In this document: one piece after another, positions 52,555 to 61,644 of the stretch
How the letters are laid out: each line of letters starts with the position of its first letter
Numbering within the stretch: the first letter of the stretch is position 1
Source of the DNA: Bacteroidota bacterium
GTDB lineage: Bacteria; Bacteroidota; Rhodothermia; Rhodothermales; UBA10348
Direction of reading: 5' to 3'
DNA: 64,000 bases
Assembly (NCBI GenBank): GCA_029262775.1
Contig: JAJCYR010000043.1
Location: 1 to 64,000, forward strand
Translations under genes and position numbers: made by a program
The notes under the pieces: model-generated
Told to the model about the DNA's origin: nothing
Database searches by the model: none
Seen by the model: only the letters and a program-made list of their open reading frames with translations

Positions 52555-53790
52555 TTACCTGACCAACAGGAACGTGGCACTATTCGTACGCTGCCGCCCA
52601 GAAAAGACAGCCCAATAAAGGCCCGGAGAAAGCGCAGACACGTCCAGCGCATGCTCTCCCGCGGCCAGCACATACGAGCGCACACGGCGCCCGTTCGCGC
52701 TATAGAGAGCGACCGATCCCGGCTCGCCGAGGCCCAGCATGACCTCATCACGCGCCGGATTGGGCCAGATGGAGAGCGCGGCCGTGAGATCTGGCACCAC
52801 CGGCGCATCGTCCGTACCGACATCGGTGACGACGGTGACTTCGGCGCTCGAGAGCGCAGTGGAAATACCGTCACTGACCATAACACGGATGGTGTGTGCG
52901 CCTATCTGGCCACCTACCGGCGTCCAGACGAAGAGTCCCGTGGTGGGGGCAAGAAAGGCGCCTGCCGGAAAGTCGTTCGCAGCGAAGAGTAGAAACTGGC
53001 CGTCGGGGTCGGTGGCCCTATAACTGAACTCAAGGCGCTCTCCAACACCGATCGTTGTGTCCGGAAGCGCCGCCGTAAACATTGGAATGGCGTTCAGTAT
53101 GCCCGTGACCGCAAACGGATTGAGCTGCAGGTTGAGATGGAATGCGTTCTGACAGATCCACCCCGACGGATCCGAAATGAGTACCAATAACTCCGATTGC
53201 CTCCCATTTGATACGCCGATATAGACCACGTTGTCACAGTGGGGGAGCGACACGGCCGTAAAGCCGTTAGCGAGCTGGGTGGGCAGCGCGGTGTCCAAAT
53301 CACTGACGGAATCCTGTTGCCAGGCATCCTCAAGGGGTGTATTGTTGATACCGTAGAGAAAGCGGATGGTGCCATCGGACGCAAGCTGGTAAGCAAAAAG
53401 CTGGTCACCGGCCGTGCCGAGCCCGGGCACGCGGCCCACCGTTCCGTTCACCACGACGACCGTACCCCGGGAAATAAGACCGGGAGCGACGTATCGCATC
53501 GTATCCTCCTCCTCGCGAAACCTGCCGGCTGCCGTCCACCCGTTGTTGGTGAAAAAGATTTCGGTGCCCTCGGGGATATCAACGAGCGCAACGAAGGCAA
53601 ATTCGTTGGGATCGGTCATGTTCATGCCCGTAATGGCAATATCCCCCGTCGAAAGCAATTGTGCGCGCGCAGGGTGAGGGATCAGGAGCGCGGCGCAGGC
53701 CATGGCGGCCAGCCATACTTTCCGTGAGACGTTCACGGGATAGCGATCGGCGAACGTTTTGATGCCGGATCGTCTCCCGTCTCGACGCAT
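52555..53790 (-). CDS. secreted Ig-like protein with T9SS sorting domain
   Basis: This is a 411-residue exported protein. Its signal peptide is KVWLAAMACAALLIPHPARAQ. The N-terminal domain begins GDIAITGMNMTDPNEFAFVALVDIPEGTEIFFTNNGW, a lamin-tail-like type often found in secreted proteins of this phylum. An Ig/cadherin-like domain follows (RLEFSYRATDPDGQFLLFA to HTIRVMVSDGIS). The end is a type IX sorting domain (LSIWPNPARDEVMLGL to LSPGLYWAVFS). Several in-frame starts exist. ATG 53790 is given, but a GTG at 53736, right before the signal peptide, is equally possible. The 296 bp up to phr (53791-54086) hold nothing else I can support. Confidence 0.68.
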   Translation of the reverse strand: MRRDGRRSGIKTFADRYPVNVSRKVWLAAMACAALLIPHPARAQLLSTGDIAITGMNMTDPNEFAFVALVDIPEGTEIFFTNNGWTAAGRFREEEDTMRYVAPGLISRGTVVVVNGTVGRVPGLGTAGDQLFAYQLASDGTIRFLYGINNTPLEDAWQQDSVSDLDTALPTQLANGFTAVSLPHCDNVVYIGVSNGRQSELLVLISDPSGWICQNAFHLNLQLNPFAVTGILNAIPMFTAALPDTTIGVGERLEFSYRATDPDGQFLLFAANDFPAGAFLAPTTGLFVWTPVGGQIGAHTIRVMVSDGISTALSSAEVTVVTDVGTDDAPVVPDLTAALSIWPNPARDEVMLGLGEPGSVALYSANGRRVRSYVLAAGEHALDVSALSPGLYWAVFSGRQRTNSATFLLVR

Positions 53791-54086
53791 TGAACGAATC
53801 ATGAAACTCTTGATAACCATGTGGATAGCATCGATGCTGCAGGCCATGATGATCGTGAAGTCACGAGCAGACAGTTTGAAGCTGGTCCCAATCTCGTACT
53901 CTCGGAGCGGTCGGCGGGTCCGCTCTCGGAATGGGATGCAACATACGGCGCGGCGGATATCCCGCTCAACGTGCTGAATGTCGATATCATAACCTGTGCG
54001 GCGCGGCCCACCAGCATTGCAACGCGTCGTGGGGTCATGCATGCTGTGAGTCATTTTGATGGCGGCCTGGCTGGTATCCTGTCCCG

Positions 54087-55544
54087 ATGAAAGCCATTGT
54101 ATGGATGCACCGTGATCTGCGCCTGGCGGACCATCCAGCCCTTTGTGGCGCGCTGGCTACCGTGGCAGAAGGTGTGGCTTCAAGGGTCGAGGTAGTATAC
54201 GCGTGGAGCGATTGCGTCTACGGCGACTGGATGCCTGGCCAGGCGCAGCAAGGGTGGATTTACGAGCACTTGCAGGACGTATTGCTGCGGCTTTCTGAAT
54301 ACGGCGTGCGCCTGAGGGTGACCCGGCAGGCGCCCTCGGTGTATGTGGCTCGGGCGCGCGGCGTGCACGGCGTGCATTTCAACGACCCGCTTCTACCCGC
54401 CGCGCGTCAGGAAGCGGACCGGCTGTGCAGGGAAGCAACGCACCGGGGCATTGCTGTCACACAATATTCCGGTGACCTGTTGCACGACCCTGGCTGTATC
54501 CGAACCCAGCAGGGTAACCCCTACAGCGTTTTTACGCCATTCAGCCGCCGATTTAGGGAACAGGTGCCCGATGAACAGTGTGAGCCGCTGGCTGTGGACT
54601 GGTCCGGTGGGTACGCACGCGGGGGTGCTGGTGCGGAAGCGGGAGGGGGTACAGCGCGAGCTCGCGTTTGCGCCGAGACGGCCCATGCGCTGGCACACCG
54701 CGCGCAGGAGGATCTTGACGCGCTCGGCCTGCACGCGCAGCACATCGGTGCCCGGCCGCTTGAGGCCAGCTTCGAGGTGGGCGAAGCGGCGGCTCATCGC
54801 CGTCTCGAAACATTTGCCGAGGGTCCCATCATGGGCTACGCTGATCGGCGCAATTGGCCACATCATGACGGTACAAGCCGGCTTTCTCCGTACCTCGCAA
54901 TAGGCGTGCTGAGTCCAAGGCAGGTCTTCACAGCCGTTCTCCGGGCCCGGAATGCCGCCGCGTCGGATGCAGACGCACGCGGCGTCGAGACGTATGTTCA
55001 GGAGCTTATCTGGCGCGAATTCGCCTACCACCTGTTGCACCATTTTCCCGGGACACCCTCCGAGCCACTTCGACTCGAGTGGAGCCGCTTTCCGTGGCGC
55101 GACGACCCGGCCGCGTACGTCGCATGGCAGCAGGGTAGGACCGGGTTCCCCATCGTGGATGCCGGGATGCGCCAGCTCTCGCAGACGGGCTGGATGCACA
55201 ACCGCGTGCGTATGATTACGGCCTCCTTTCTGACGAAGGACCTGATGATATCCTGGCAACAGGGTGCTCAGTGGTTCTGGCATTCCCTGATCGATGCGGA
55301 CCTCGCATCGAACACGCTGGGCTGGCAATGGGCAGGAGGATGCGGTGCCGATGCGCAGCCCTATATTCGTATCTTCAACCCGGAAACACAGCTCAGAAAG
55401 CATGATCCGGACGGGAGGTATGTGCGCACGTGGATTCATGAGCTTGGAGACTCGGCCTATCCAGCCCCAATGGTGGATCATGCGGTAGCGCGCGGGCGGG
55501 CGCTCGGTGCCTACACGTCGTTTCGAAAGAAGCTGCGTGCGTAG
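54087..55544 (+). CDS. phr: deoxyribodipyrimidine photolyase
   Basis: Photolyase repairs UV-induced cyclobutane pyrimidine dimers using light, with FAD and an antenna cofactor. The 485-residue protein has the N-terminal Rossmann antenna domain (IVWMHRDLRLADHPAL). The helical FAD domain carries DGTSRLSPYLAIGVLSPRQV, ELIWREFAYHLLHHFP, GFPIVDAGMRQLSQTGWMHNRVRMITASFL and WQWAGGCGADAQPYIRIFNPETQ. These match class I enzymes or close cryptochrome relatives. A Gly/Ala-rich insertion (about residues 170-200) separates the two domains. Confidence 0.93.
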   Translation: MKAIVWMHRDLRLADHPALCGALATVAEGVASRVEVVYAWSDCVYGDWMPGQAQQGWIYEHLQDVLLRLSEYGVRLRVTRQAPSVYVARARGVHGVHFNDPLLPAARQEADRLCREATHRGIAVTQYSGDLLHDPGCIRTQQGNPYSVFTPFSRRFREQVPDEQCEPLAVDWSGGYARGGAGAEAGGGTARARVCAETAHALAHRAQEDLDALGLHAQHIGARPLEASFEVGEAAAHRRLETFAEGPIMGYADRRNWPHHDGTSRLSPYLAIGVLSPRQVFTAVLRARNAAASDADARGVETYVQELIWREFAYHLLHHFPGTPSEPLRLEWSRFPWRDDPAAYVAWQQGRTGFPIVDAGMRQLSQTGWMHNRVRMITASFLTKDLMISWQQGAQWFWHSLIDADLASNTLGWQWAGGCGADAQPYIRIFNPETQLRKHDPDGRYVRTWIHELGDSAYPAPMVDHAVARGRALGAYTSFRKKLRA

Positions 55545-55551
55545 CGACGAT

Positions 55552-58500
55552 TCAGAACGAGGCCTTGACCACGGAGGCGCGCGCCGCGTGGCCACTCGAC
55601 GCGTTCATCTGTATGAAATAGACGCCGGGCGCAAGATGGCCAAGCGACAGGTCTATCCGGTTTTCTCCAGCTACAAGGGGCCAGCGCGTGGCCCTTCCCA
55701 CCATCTGTCCAAGAACCGAGTGGATACGCACGTCGAGCCACCCGGACACGGGGCTGTCCACGATGACAGTGGCCTCGTGCGCGGCCGGCTGCGGATAGAC
55801 GCCTCGTACGACGAACGCGCGCCCGGAGGCCGGCAGCAGTGGTTCGCGGGAGGTCACGGTCGGATTCAGCGGAAACACCGCCCAGGCGCTGGTGTCGGTG
55901 GGCGTAAGCGAGCGGATACGGATGCGCGAGGCGAACACAGCCTGGGAGGCCGCGAGCGTCCACGTGGTATCGCGGGTTGTGATGGCGGTGATCTCCTCCA
56001 GCGCAGCGTTTTCGAGTGCGGCCTCATAGCGCGCCACAGGGCGCGCCGACCACTGGACGACGAGCGAATCGGGTCCCGCCTGGCCGCCCGTATGAACGAG
56101 GACGGTGTCGGGTGCGGACGCTGGGATACGGAGCGCGACCTCGTCACCGGCCGCCACGAGAAGCAGCCGCGCCAGGAATCCGGCCCGCGCCGCGGCTCCG
56201 CTCACGTGCTCGGCGCGCAGCGTGGTGACGAGTGCGCGGCCCGAGCGCACGACGAGCGGGCGACTTGCCACGAGGAGCACGCTGACCTCGCTGGCCATGG
56301 GTTCGAGCGCCGCAATACGCTCGCGCGCTGAAACCTGCGGCGCCCAGCCCTCGAAAACGGGTGCAGCCTCGCCCAGCACAGAGAGGACGTCTGCTGCCGC
56401 GAGGCCGCTGTCTACGCCGCTGAATGCGCCGCCGGTACCGGGTGGCTGCACCAGAATACCAAAATCACGCTGCAGCCAGGCACGTGCCGGCTCCGGCACG
56501 GATTCCGGAAGCATGATGACGAGGCGCGTGCCGCCCTGCAGCAATGCGTTGATTTCGGCCTGCACCTCGGCACGCGCCACATCGGAAGCGGACGGCGCCC
56601 ATGCCAGCATGTCGTGGCCTCGAAACGCCCCTGGTGGCGGTTGTCCGCGTACAAACGTGTCCCAGGTGGCCGCCTGAATACGTGCCAGGCCGAGACCGCT
56701 CCACAGATGCGCCGTGCTGCTCTCAAAGTAGGACGAGGTCCACAGACCTGTCTGCGCGCCCTTGTCGTACGGGCGCGAGGAGTAGACGACGCGGGTCATG
56801 CGTCGGGAGCGGTTGCCGAGCGCATCTTCGGCCACGAGTATAAGGCGGAAATCACCGGCCTCAGGCGGCGCAAATTCGCCCGAGAACACGCCGTCTCCCG
56901 GCACGAAGTCCTGAAAGGCGACCAGGTCTCCGTTGTCGGCGAGCGGGACACGCGCCACCTCCACGGTCGTATCGGCAGCGAACACCATGAGGGCATGGGT
57001 CACCACGAGATCCGACCCATCCCAGAAGGTGGCCTCGACGGGCGCATCCCCGCCTACGGGCGAAAAGGCAAGGCCGGGAAGGCGGGCGCGAAAGCGGGCC
57101 AGTGGCGCCTGGTGGTCGGGCTCGCCGACAGGAATGCGCAGTGTGTCGACAGCGAGTAGCACCCCGGAATCGGCGCTTCGTAGCGTGAGGCCAATGGAAA
57201 CCGTGTCGCCCGGGCGCGCCTCGCCCGAAATCCAGATGAGCGGGAGGCGGGCCCGCCAACGGGCGCCGGGGCCGTTGGTACTCGGGTTGTCCGGGCCGTC
57301 TTGAACGGGTGAGGCGCGCCAGGCCGACAGGTCCGTTACCCATTGCCGGGCCCGCTCACCGATCCATGGCGCGGCCAGTGGGTCCGAGTCCACGTCGAGT
57401 TCAATAAGGATGGACGGGCTCGCGAGAGGGGCACCGGCCTCGAAGAAGAGCTCGGCGCCATAGACGCCGCCCGCTTCGGCCACCGTACGCCGCTCGGCGG
57501 CCGATTCTCCCGGTTCGAGCAGACGGGGCGTCCGAAGCAACTCGAACGATTCCAAGCTGAGGAGCGGCGCCACGTTGACGTCGAGCGGCTCCAGGCGAGG
57601 CAGGTCCACGGGGCCGGCCTCGAGCGGTGGCCGTTCTCCGGCGGAAAATTCAACACGAATAGTGTAGCGGCCCGCGGGCAGCCCCTCCAGGCGATACGCG
57701 CCGTCGCGCCCGCTCGTTGTCTCGGCCTCGACCGGTCCCGTGAGCCGGATCTGAACCGCATGAAGACCGGTTCCTCCCATGCGGATACGCCCCGCGAGTT
57801 GGTGCGTCGCATGGTCCCCGGCGTCTCCACCCGCCGCGGGGAGCGGCACCCGGCCCGTGAGCAGGGAAAAGGCCTGTGCTCCGCCTTTGAGCACCCCGGT
57901 GTGCGTCAGGTGCACCACGAAGGTGCCACTCCCGGGCGCAGCCACGCTCACCTGCTCCACGTTGTCAACGCGGTTTCGGCCACGACTGGCGGCGGCGCCG
58001 GGGTGGTCCGGATCCAGCGTCCAAGGCCAGATGACGGCACCGCCTGGTGTTTCTACCCACAGATCCAGATCATTGACGAGCACGGGCCGCCTGTCGTCAA
58101 GAACGCGCTCGGCTGGCGTCCCAGCCGGATCGGTCCAGGCAAGCGTAACGTGCAGCGGCTCGCCGTCGGCCAGCTCCACCGCCTGGGACACCGTCTCACC
58201 TTCGGCGAGCACGCCCTCCACGATCTGCCCGGAAGCTACGTGGGCCGCCGCCTGCGGCACGCGCACCAACCCCCACCCGAAGCCGTAATCCGGACCTTCC
58301 GCCGGCCCCACGTCGAGCGCCGTGTGGATGAGCAGCGCTTTCATGGAGGCCGCGCTCAGCGGGGCGCCGCCTGCGCGGCGCCCCACCTCCTGCAGCAGCA
58401 GGGTCGCGCCGGCTACAGCAGGCGCAGCGTGCGAAGTGCCCGTTGACGTGCCGTAGGCATCGTCCGAAAACGTGAAGGCCGACTCCACATACTCGCCAGA

Positions 58501-59634
58501 GGCTACGAGGTCTGGCTTGATGCGGCCATCATCGGCCGGACCCATCGACGAGAAGGACGAAAGGCGGACATCGGTAGCCGCGAAGCCGTCCCACGCCATG
58601 TCCCCCACCGACCCGACGGTGAGTACGTTCTTGGCGAGCGATGCATCGAGAATGGTGTCGAAGCCATCGGCGCCGCCATCTGCAGGCCTCGGGGTGACGG
58701 CGCGTTCCCACCGCGTCGTAAACTGGTTGTACGGCGCGCCGACCTCGGGTCCCCAATCGGCGCGCTCGTTACCCGCCGACTTCACGATCAGGTAGGCGGG
58801 CGCGGCGGCAGCGATCTCATCCCAGGAAGCGGCCTGTTCGTCGTAGCGCCCAAAGCGGGCATCTTCCGAGCCGCTTACGGACGCATTGCCCAACCAGGCC
58901 CAGAGGCCGTCACCGCGGGCATTGAAGACCCAGCCGCCCGCCGTGCCATAGGAATGGTTGGAAACGAGTCCGCCGTCGAGGGCCCAGGCGGCCATTTCTG
59001 TGAGGTCATTGTTCCAGTCATGGGCCACGAGGGTGGCGCCGGGCGCCGCGCCCCGGGCCTCGATGCGCACCCCGGATGCGATAAGCGTACCGGCCACGTG
59101 AGAGGCATGGTTGCGCCGCCCAACAGGGGTATCCCGCTGCTCGACGCGCCCCGCCCATTCGCGGTGCGAAAGCCGCACACCCGAGGCATCCCACAGGCCC
59201 ATGCGCTCGCCTGAGCCGTCAACATCGAAGCCGAGCGCTGCGCCGGGTAATACCAGATGCGCCCCGATGGTGGCCAGGGCGGCCGCGTTTCGTCCGGTCA
59301 TTGCGTGCGTAATGGCATACGTCGGCCGCAGGGAGGGCAGCACGCGGAGCTGCCGGAGGCGACCCTCCCCGTCGGCTGTGAAGAGCGGATCCGAAAATGC
59401 GCGCTGGAAGTCCGCCAGGCGGCGCCCGGAAGCGATTTCCTCCTGCGCCTGGCGCGACACAATACGCTCGATCTGGCTGCTGTCGGGACGCAGACCGAGC
59501 GGCGCGCCGCGGGTTGGCGCCACCTGTTGCGCCCGGGCATCGCGGACCGACAGTCCGGAGAGGGCAAAAACAAGCACCACCGTCAGCGCGATAACCCGCG
59601 TGAAAACGAGCGGAGTGGCGCCGCCCGGCCGCAT
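55552..59634 (-). CDS. secreted subtilisin-family (S8) peptidase with T9SS sorting domain
   Basis: This is a large exported serine protease of 1360 residues. It has a signal peptide (VIALTVVLVFALSGLSVRDARA) and the S8 catalytic triad: Asp in MGLWDASG, His in NHASHVAGT, and Ser in GTSTGTSHAAPAVAGA. A jelly-roll P-domain-like region follows, then a carboxypeptidase-regulatory Ig domain (GRIRMGGTGLHAVQIRL) and long beta-rich regions. A type IX sorting domain ends the protein (VYPQPAAHEATVIV to GVYFIQMNASSG). ATG 59634 is chosen; the frame extends to 60066 but that part opposes the TerC gene. It would digest protein outside the cell or at the surface. Confidence 0.88.
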   Translation of the reverse strand: MRPGGATPLVFTRVIALTVVLVFALSGLSVRDARAQQVAPTRGAPLGLRPDSSQIERIVSRQAQEEIASGRRLADFQRAFSDPLFTADGEGRLRQLRVLPSLRPTYAITHAMTGRNAAALATIGAHLVLPGAALGFDVDGSGERMGLWDASGVRLSHREWAGRVEQRDTPVGRRNHASHVAGTLIASGVRIEARGAAPGATLVAHDWNNDLTEMAAWALDGGLVSNHSYGTAGGWVFNARGDGLWAWLGNASVSGSEDARFGRYDEQAASWDEIAAAAPAYLIVKSAGNERADWGPEVGAPYNQFTTRWERAVTPRPADGGADGFDTILDASLAKNVLTVGSVGDMAWDGFAATDVRLSSFSSMGPADDGRIKPDLVASGEYVESAFTFSDDAYGTSTGTSHAAPAVAGATLLLQEVGRRAGGAPLSAASMKALLIHTALDVGPAEGPDYGFGWGLVRVPQAAAHVASGQIVEGVLAEGETVSQAVELADGEPLHVTLAWTDPAGTPAERVLDDRRPVLVNDLDLWVETPGGAVIWPWTLDPDHPGAAASRGRNRVDNVEQVSVAAPGSGTFVVHLTHTGVLKGGAQAFSLLTGRVPLPAAGGDAGDHATHQLAGRIRMGGTGLHAVQIRLTGPVEAETTSGRDGAYRLEGLPAGRYTIRVEFSAGERPPLEAGPVDLPRLEPLDVNVAPLLSLESFELLRTPRLLEPGESAAERRTVAEAGGVYGAELFFEAGAPLASPSILIELDVDSDPLAAPWIGERARQWVTDLSAWRASPVQDGPDNPSTNGPGARWRARLPLIWISGEARPGDTVSIGLTLRSADSGVLLAVDTLRIPVGEPDHQAPLARFRARLPGLAFSPVGGDAPVEATFWDGSDLVVTHALMVFAADTTVEVARVPLADNGDLVAFQDFVPGDGVFSGEFAPPEAGDFRLILVAEDALGNRSRRMTRVVYSSRPYDKGAQTGLWTSSYFESSTAHLWSGLGLARIQAATWDTFVRGQPPPGAFRGHDMLAWAPSASDVARAEVQAEINALLQGGTRLVIMLPESVPEPARAWLQRDFGILVQPPGTGGAFSGVDSGLAAADVLSVLGEAAPVFEGWAPQVSARERIAALEPMASEVSVLLVASRPLVVRSGRALVTTLRAEHVSGAAARAGFLARLLLVAAGDEVALRIPASAPDTVLVHTGGQAGPDSLVVQWSARPVARYEAALENAALEEITAITTRDTTWTLAASQAVFASRIRIRSLTPTDTSAWAVFPLNPTVTSREPLLPASGRAFVVRGVYPQPAAHEATVIVDSPVSGWLDVRIHSVLGQMVGRATRWPLVAGENRIDLSLGHLAPGVYFIQMNASSGHAARASVVKASF

Positions 59635-59704
59635 AAGTGCCGCCCGCAACCTATACTGGACACCGCTCTGCTCCCCATCCCTTTCGCGCCCGAGCGTACG
59701 CCCC

Positions 59705-60409
59705 ATGTTTGAATGGATTGCCGACCCGAATGCCTGGGTTGCCCTTGCCACGTTGACTGCACTCGAAGTCGTGCTGGGCATTGACAATATCATCTTCATC
59801 TCCATCCTGAGCGGGCGGCTTCCAGAGCACCAACAGGCGAGGGCGCGCTTCATTGGCCTTATTTTGGCACTCGTGGGCCGCGTCGGGCTGCTTTTGTCGC
59901 TCGCTTGGATCATGCGCCTCACAGCGCCGGTGTTTTCCGTCCTCGGGACGGCCATATCGGGGCGCGACATCATTCTGCTTCTCGGGGGGCTGTTTCTACT
60001 GGCCAAGAGTACGCATGAAATCCACAATAAGATAGAGGATACCGGGGGAGCGATGCCTGCCGTCAAGGCGGTTACGTTCCAGAGCGTGCTCTTTCAGATC
60101 TTCCTGCTTGACCTCGTCTTTTCACTCGACTCTGTCATTACGGCGGTGGGCATGGTAGACATCGTGCCGGTCATGATCACCGCCATCGTGATCGCCATCC
60201 TGTTCATGATGGTCCTGGCCGGGGCCGTCTCCCGGTTCATCGAAAAGCACCCCACGATCAAAATGCTGGCGCTCTCCTTCCTGCTCATGGTCGGGGTCGC
60301 ACTCATCGCTGAAGGCCTCGACTTCCATATCCCTCGCGGCTATATCTACTTCGCTATGGCCTTTTCCATCTTTGTAGAAATGCTCAACCTGCGGATACGG
60401 GAGCGGTGA
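59705..60409 (+). CDS. TerC-family integral membrane protein
   Basis: This is a 234-residue membrane protein of about seven helices. The TerC signature is EVVLGIDNIIFISILSGRLP near the N-terminus and LDLVFSLDSVITAVGMV in the centre, with the paired Asp residues implicated in metal transport. Relatives include Alx and export or handle manganese or calcium ions; TerC itself is linked to tellurite resistance. ATG 59705 is selected within a longer frame. It is divergent from the S8 peptidase gene across 70 bp. Confidence 0.9.
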   Translation: MFEWIADPNAWVALATLTALEVVLGIDNIIFISILSGRLPEHQQARARFIGLILALVGRVGLLLSLAWIMRLTAPVFSVLGTAISGRDIILLLGGLFLLAKSTHEIHNKIEDTGGAMPAVKAVTFQSVLFQIFLLDLVFSLDSVITAVGMVDIVPVMITAIVIAILFMMVLAGAVSRFIEKHPTIKMLALSFLLMVGVALIAEGLDFHIPRGYIYFAMAFSIFVEMLNLRIRER

Positions 60410-60422
60410 GCCTACGCCCGGA

Positions 60423-61622
60423 TCAGGGTGCACGTTTGATGATGAGCAGCGTGGAGTCATCCTCCAGGATGTCCGACTCGTGGTCGAGCGAGAGGGCCTT
60501 GTCGAAAATCAGATTGACCATCTCTTCTGACGGTCTCTCACGGTAGGCGTTGACGAGGCGGATCAGGCCTGCCTCGCCGAACTCGGAGCCGTCCTCTTCA
60601 ACCCGCTCCGTGATTCCGTCTGTATAGAGCACGAGAATGCCGCCTTTTTCCATGTGGACGTAGGCGCGTTCGAGCGGAATGTCCGGTAGCGGCCCCATCA
60701 TCGGACCCGTCGGGTGCAGCATGGTCACGTCATCGCCGTCGAAAAGCAGACCCGACGTATGGCCAGCATTGGTGTAGAGAATACCCCCACTGGCTTCGAG
60801 CTCGGCAAAGAACACGCTGATGAAGCTCGAGGAGAAGGTGCTCTCGTGGATGACCCGGTTGAGCTTCTTCATGGTGTAGATCATTTTCAGGTTGGTGCCA
60901 ATACCCATCCTGAGGCCCATCAGCACGTCCCTTACGAGCAGAGCCGCCGGGAGGCCGTGCCCCGATGCATCGCCAATGGCCACGCCCAGAATATCGTCGC
61001 CGAGATTCAGGAAATCGTACAAATCGCCCCCAACGGCTTCCGCGGGCTCCGTACGCACCGCGATGTCGTAGCCATGGAAGACAGGCGACTTCGTGGGCAG
61101 AAGGCTGCGCTGAATGGCCGCCGCCTGGTCCAGGTCCGAACGCGCGGCCTCGGCCTTGAGGCGGAAGTTGATGGCAAATCGGGCCCCGTTAAGACAAAAG
61201 GCAACTTCTTCACGCTGCCAACCGGGAAGCAGGCCGAAAAGGATCAGTGCCGAGGGTCCGCCGGGCGGGCCCTGGACCAGGAAGCCCACGAACGCCACAT
61301 ACGGACGCAATCCATAGAACCACTCGGCCGCCAGGTCCGGATCGTCAAAAATATAGCCGCCCTCCTGCTCAATACGCTCCAGTACGGGGTCGTCGGGCGC
61401 AATATGTTTGGGGAATACCGCGGGTGGATGCGTTACTTCTACCAGATGGAAGCCCTCGGTGGACTGCTGATAAAGGTGTCCGTTGCCAAACTCCAGGTCG
61501 GCCCCGAACGCATTTTCCAGTTCCACCAGGATGTGGCCTATGAATGTGTCACCGGAACCGGACTCGGAAATTTTTCCGAGCACCCGGTCCATTTTTCGGT
61601 AGAATTGTTTGGGGTCAATCAT
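60423..61622 (-). CDS. PP2C-type phosphatase, SpoIIE/RsbU family
   Basis: This is a 399-residue protein. Its N-terminal half (about 1-170) may be a GAF-like sensor. The C-terminal PP2C SpoIIE domain (about 180-399) carries AVGGDLYDFLNLGDDILGVAIGDASGHGLPAALL, YTNAGH, LVLYTDGITE and DILEDDSTLLIIK. These enzymes dephosphorylate anti-sigma-factor antagonists in partner-switching systems. No STAS antagonist or anti-sigma kinase lies adjacent. It follows dnaB by 22 nt, so it is probably transcribed with UDG and dnaB. Confidence 0.88.
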   Translation of the reverse strand: MIDPKQFYRKMDRVLGKISESGSGDTFIGHILVELENAFGADLEFGNGHLYQQSTEGFHLVEVTHPPAVFPKHIAPDDPVLERIEQEGGYIFDDPDLAAEWFYGLRPYVAFVGFLVQGPPGGPSALILFGLLPGWQREEVAFCLNGARFAINFRLKAEAARSDLDQAAAIQRSLLPTKSPVFHGYDIAVRTEPAEAVGGDLYDFLNLGDDILGVAIGDASGHGLPAALLVRDVLMGLRMGIGTNLKMIYTMKKLNRVIHESTFSSSFISVFFAELEASGGILYTNAGHTSGLLFDGDDVTMLHPTGPMMGPLPDIPLERAYVHMEKGGILVLYTDGITERVEEDGSEFGEAGLIRLVNAYRERPSEEMVNLIFDKALSLDHESDILEDDSTLLIIKRAP

Positions 61623-61644
61623 TGAGTGCTTCTGAACAGCCTGT

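Noticed and set aside
54583-54690. Frameshift or foreign insert in phr
   Set aside because: The Gly/Ala-rich segment is in frame and lies in the variable linker between antenna and FAD domains; the gene is intact.
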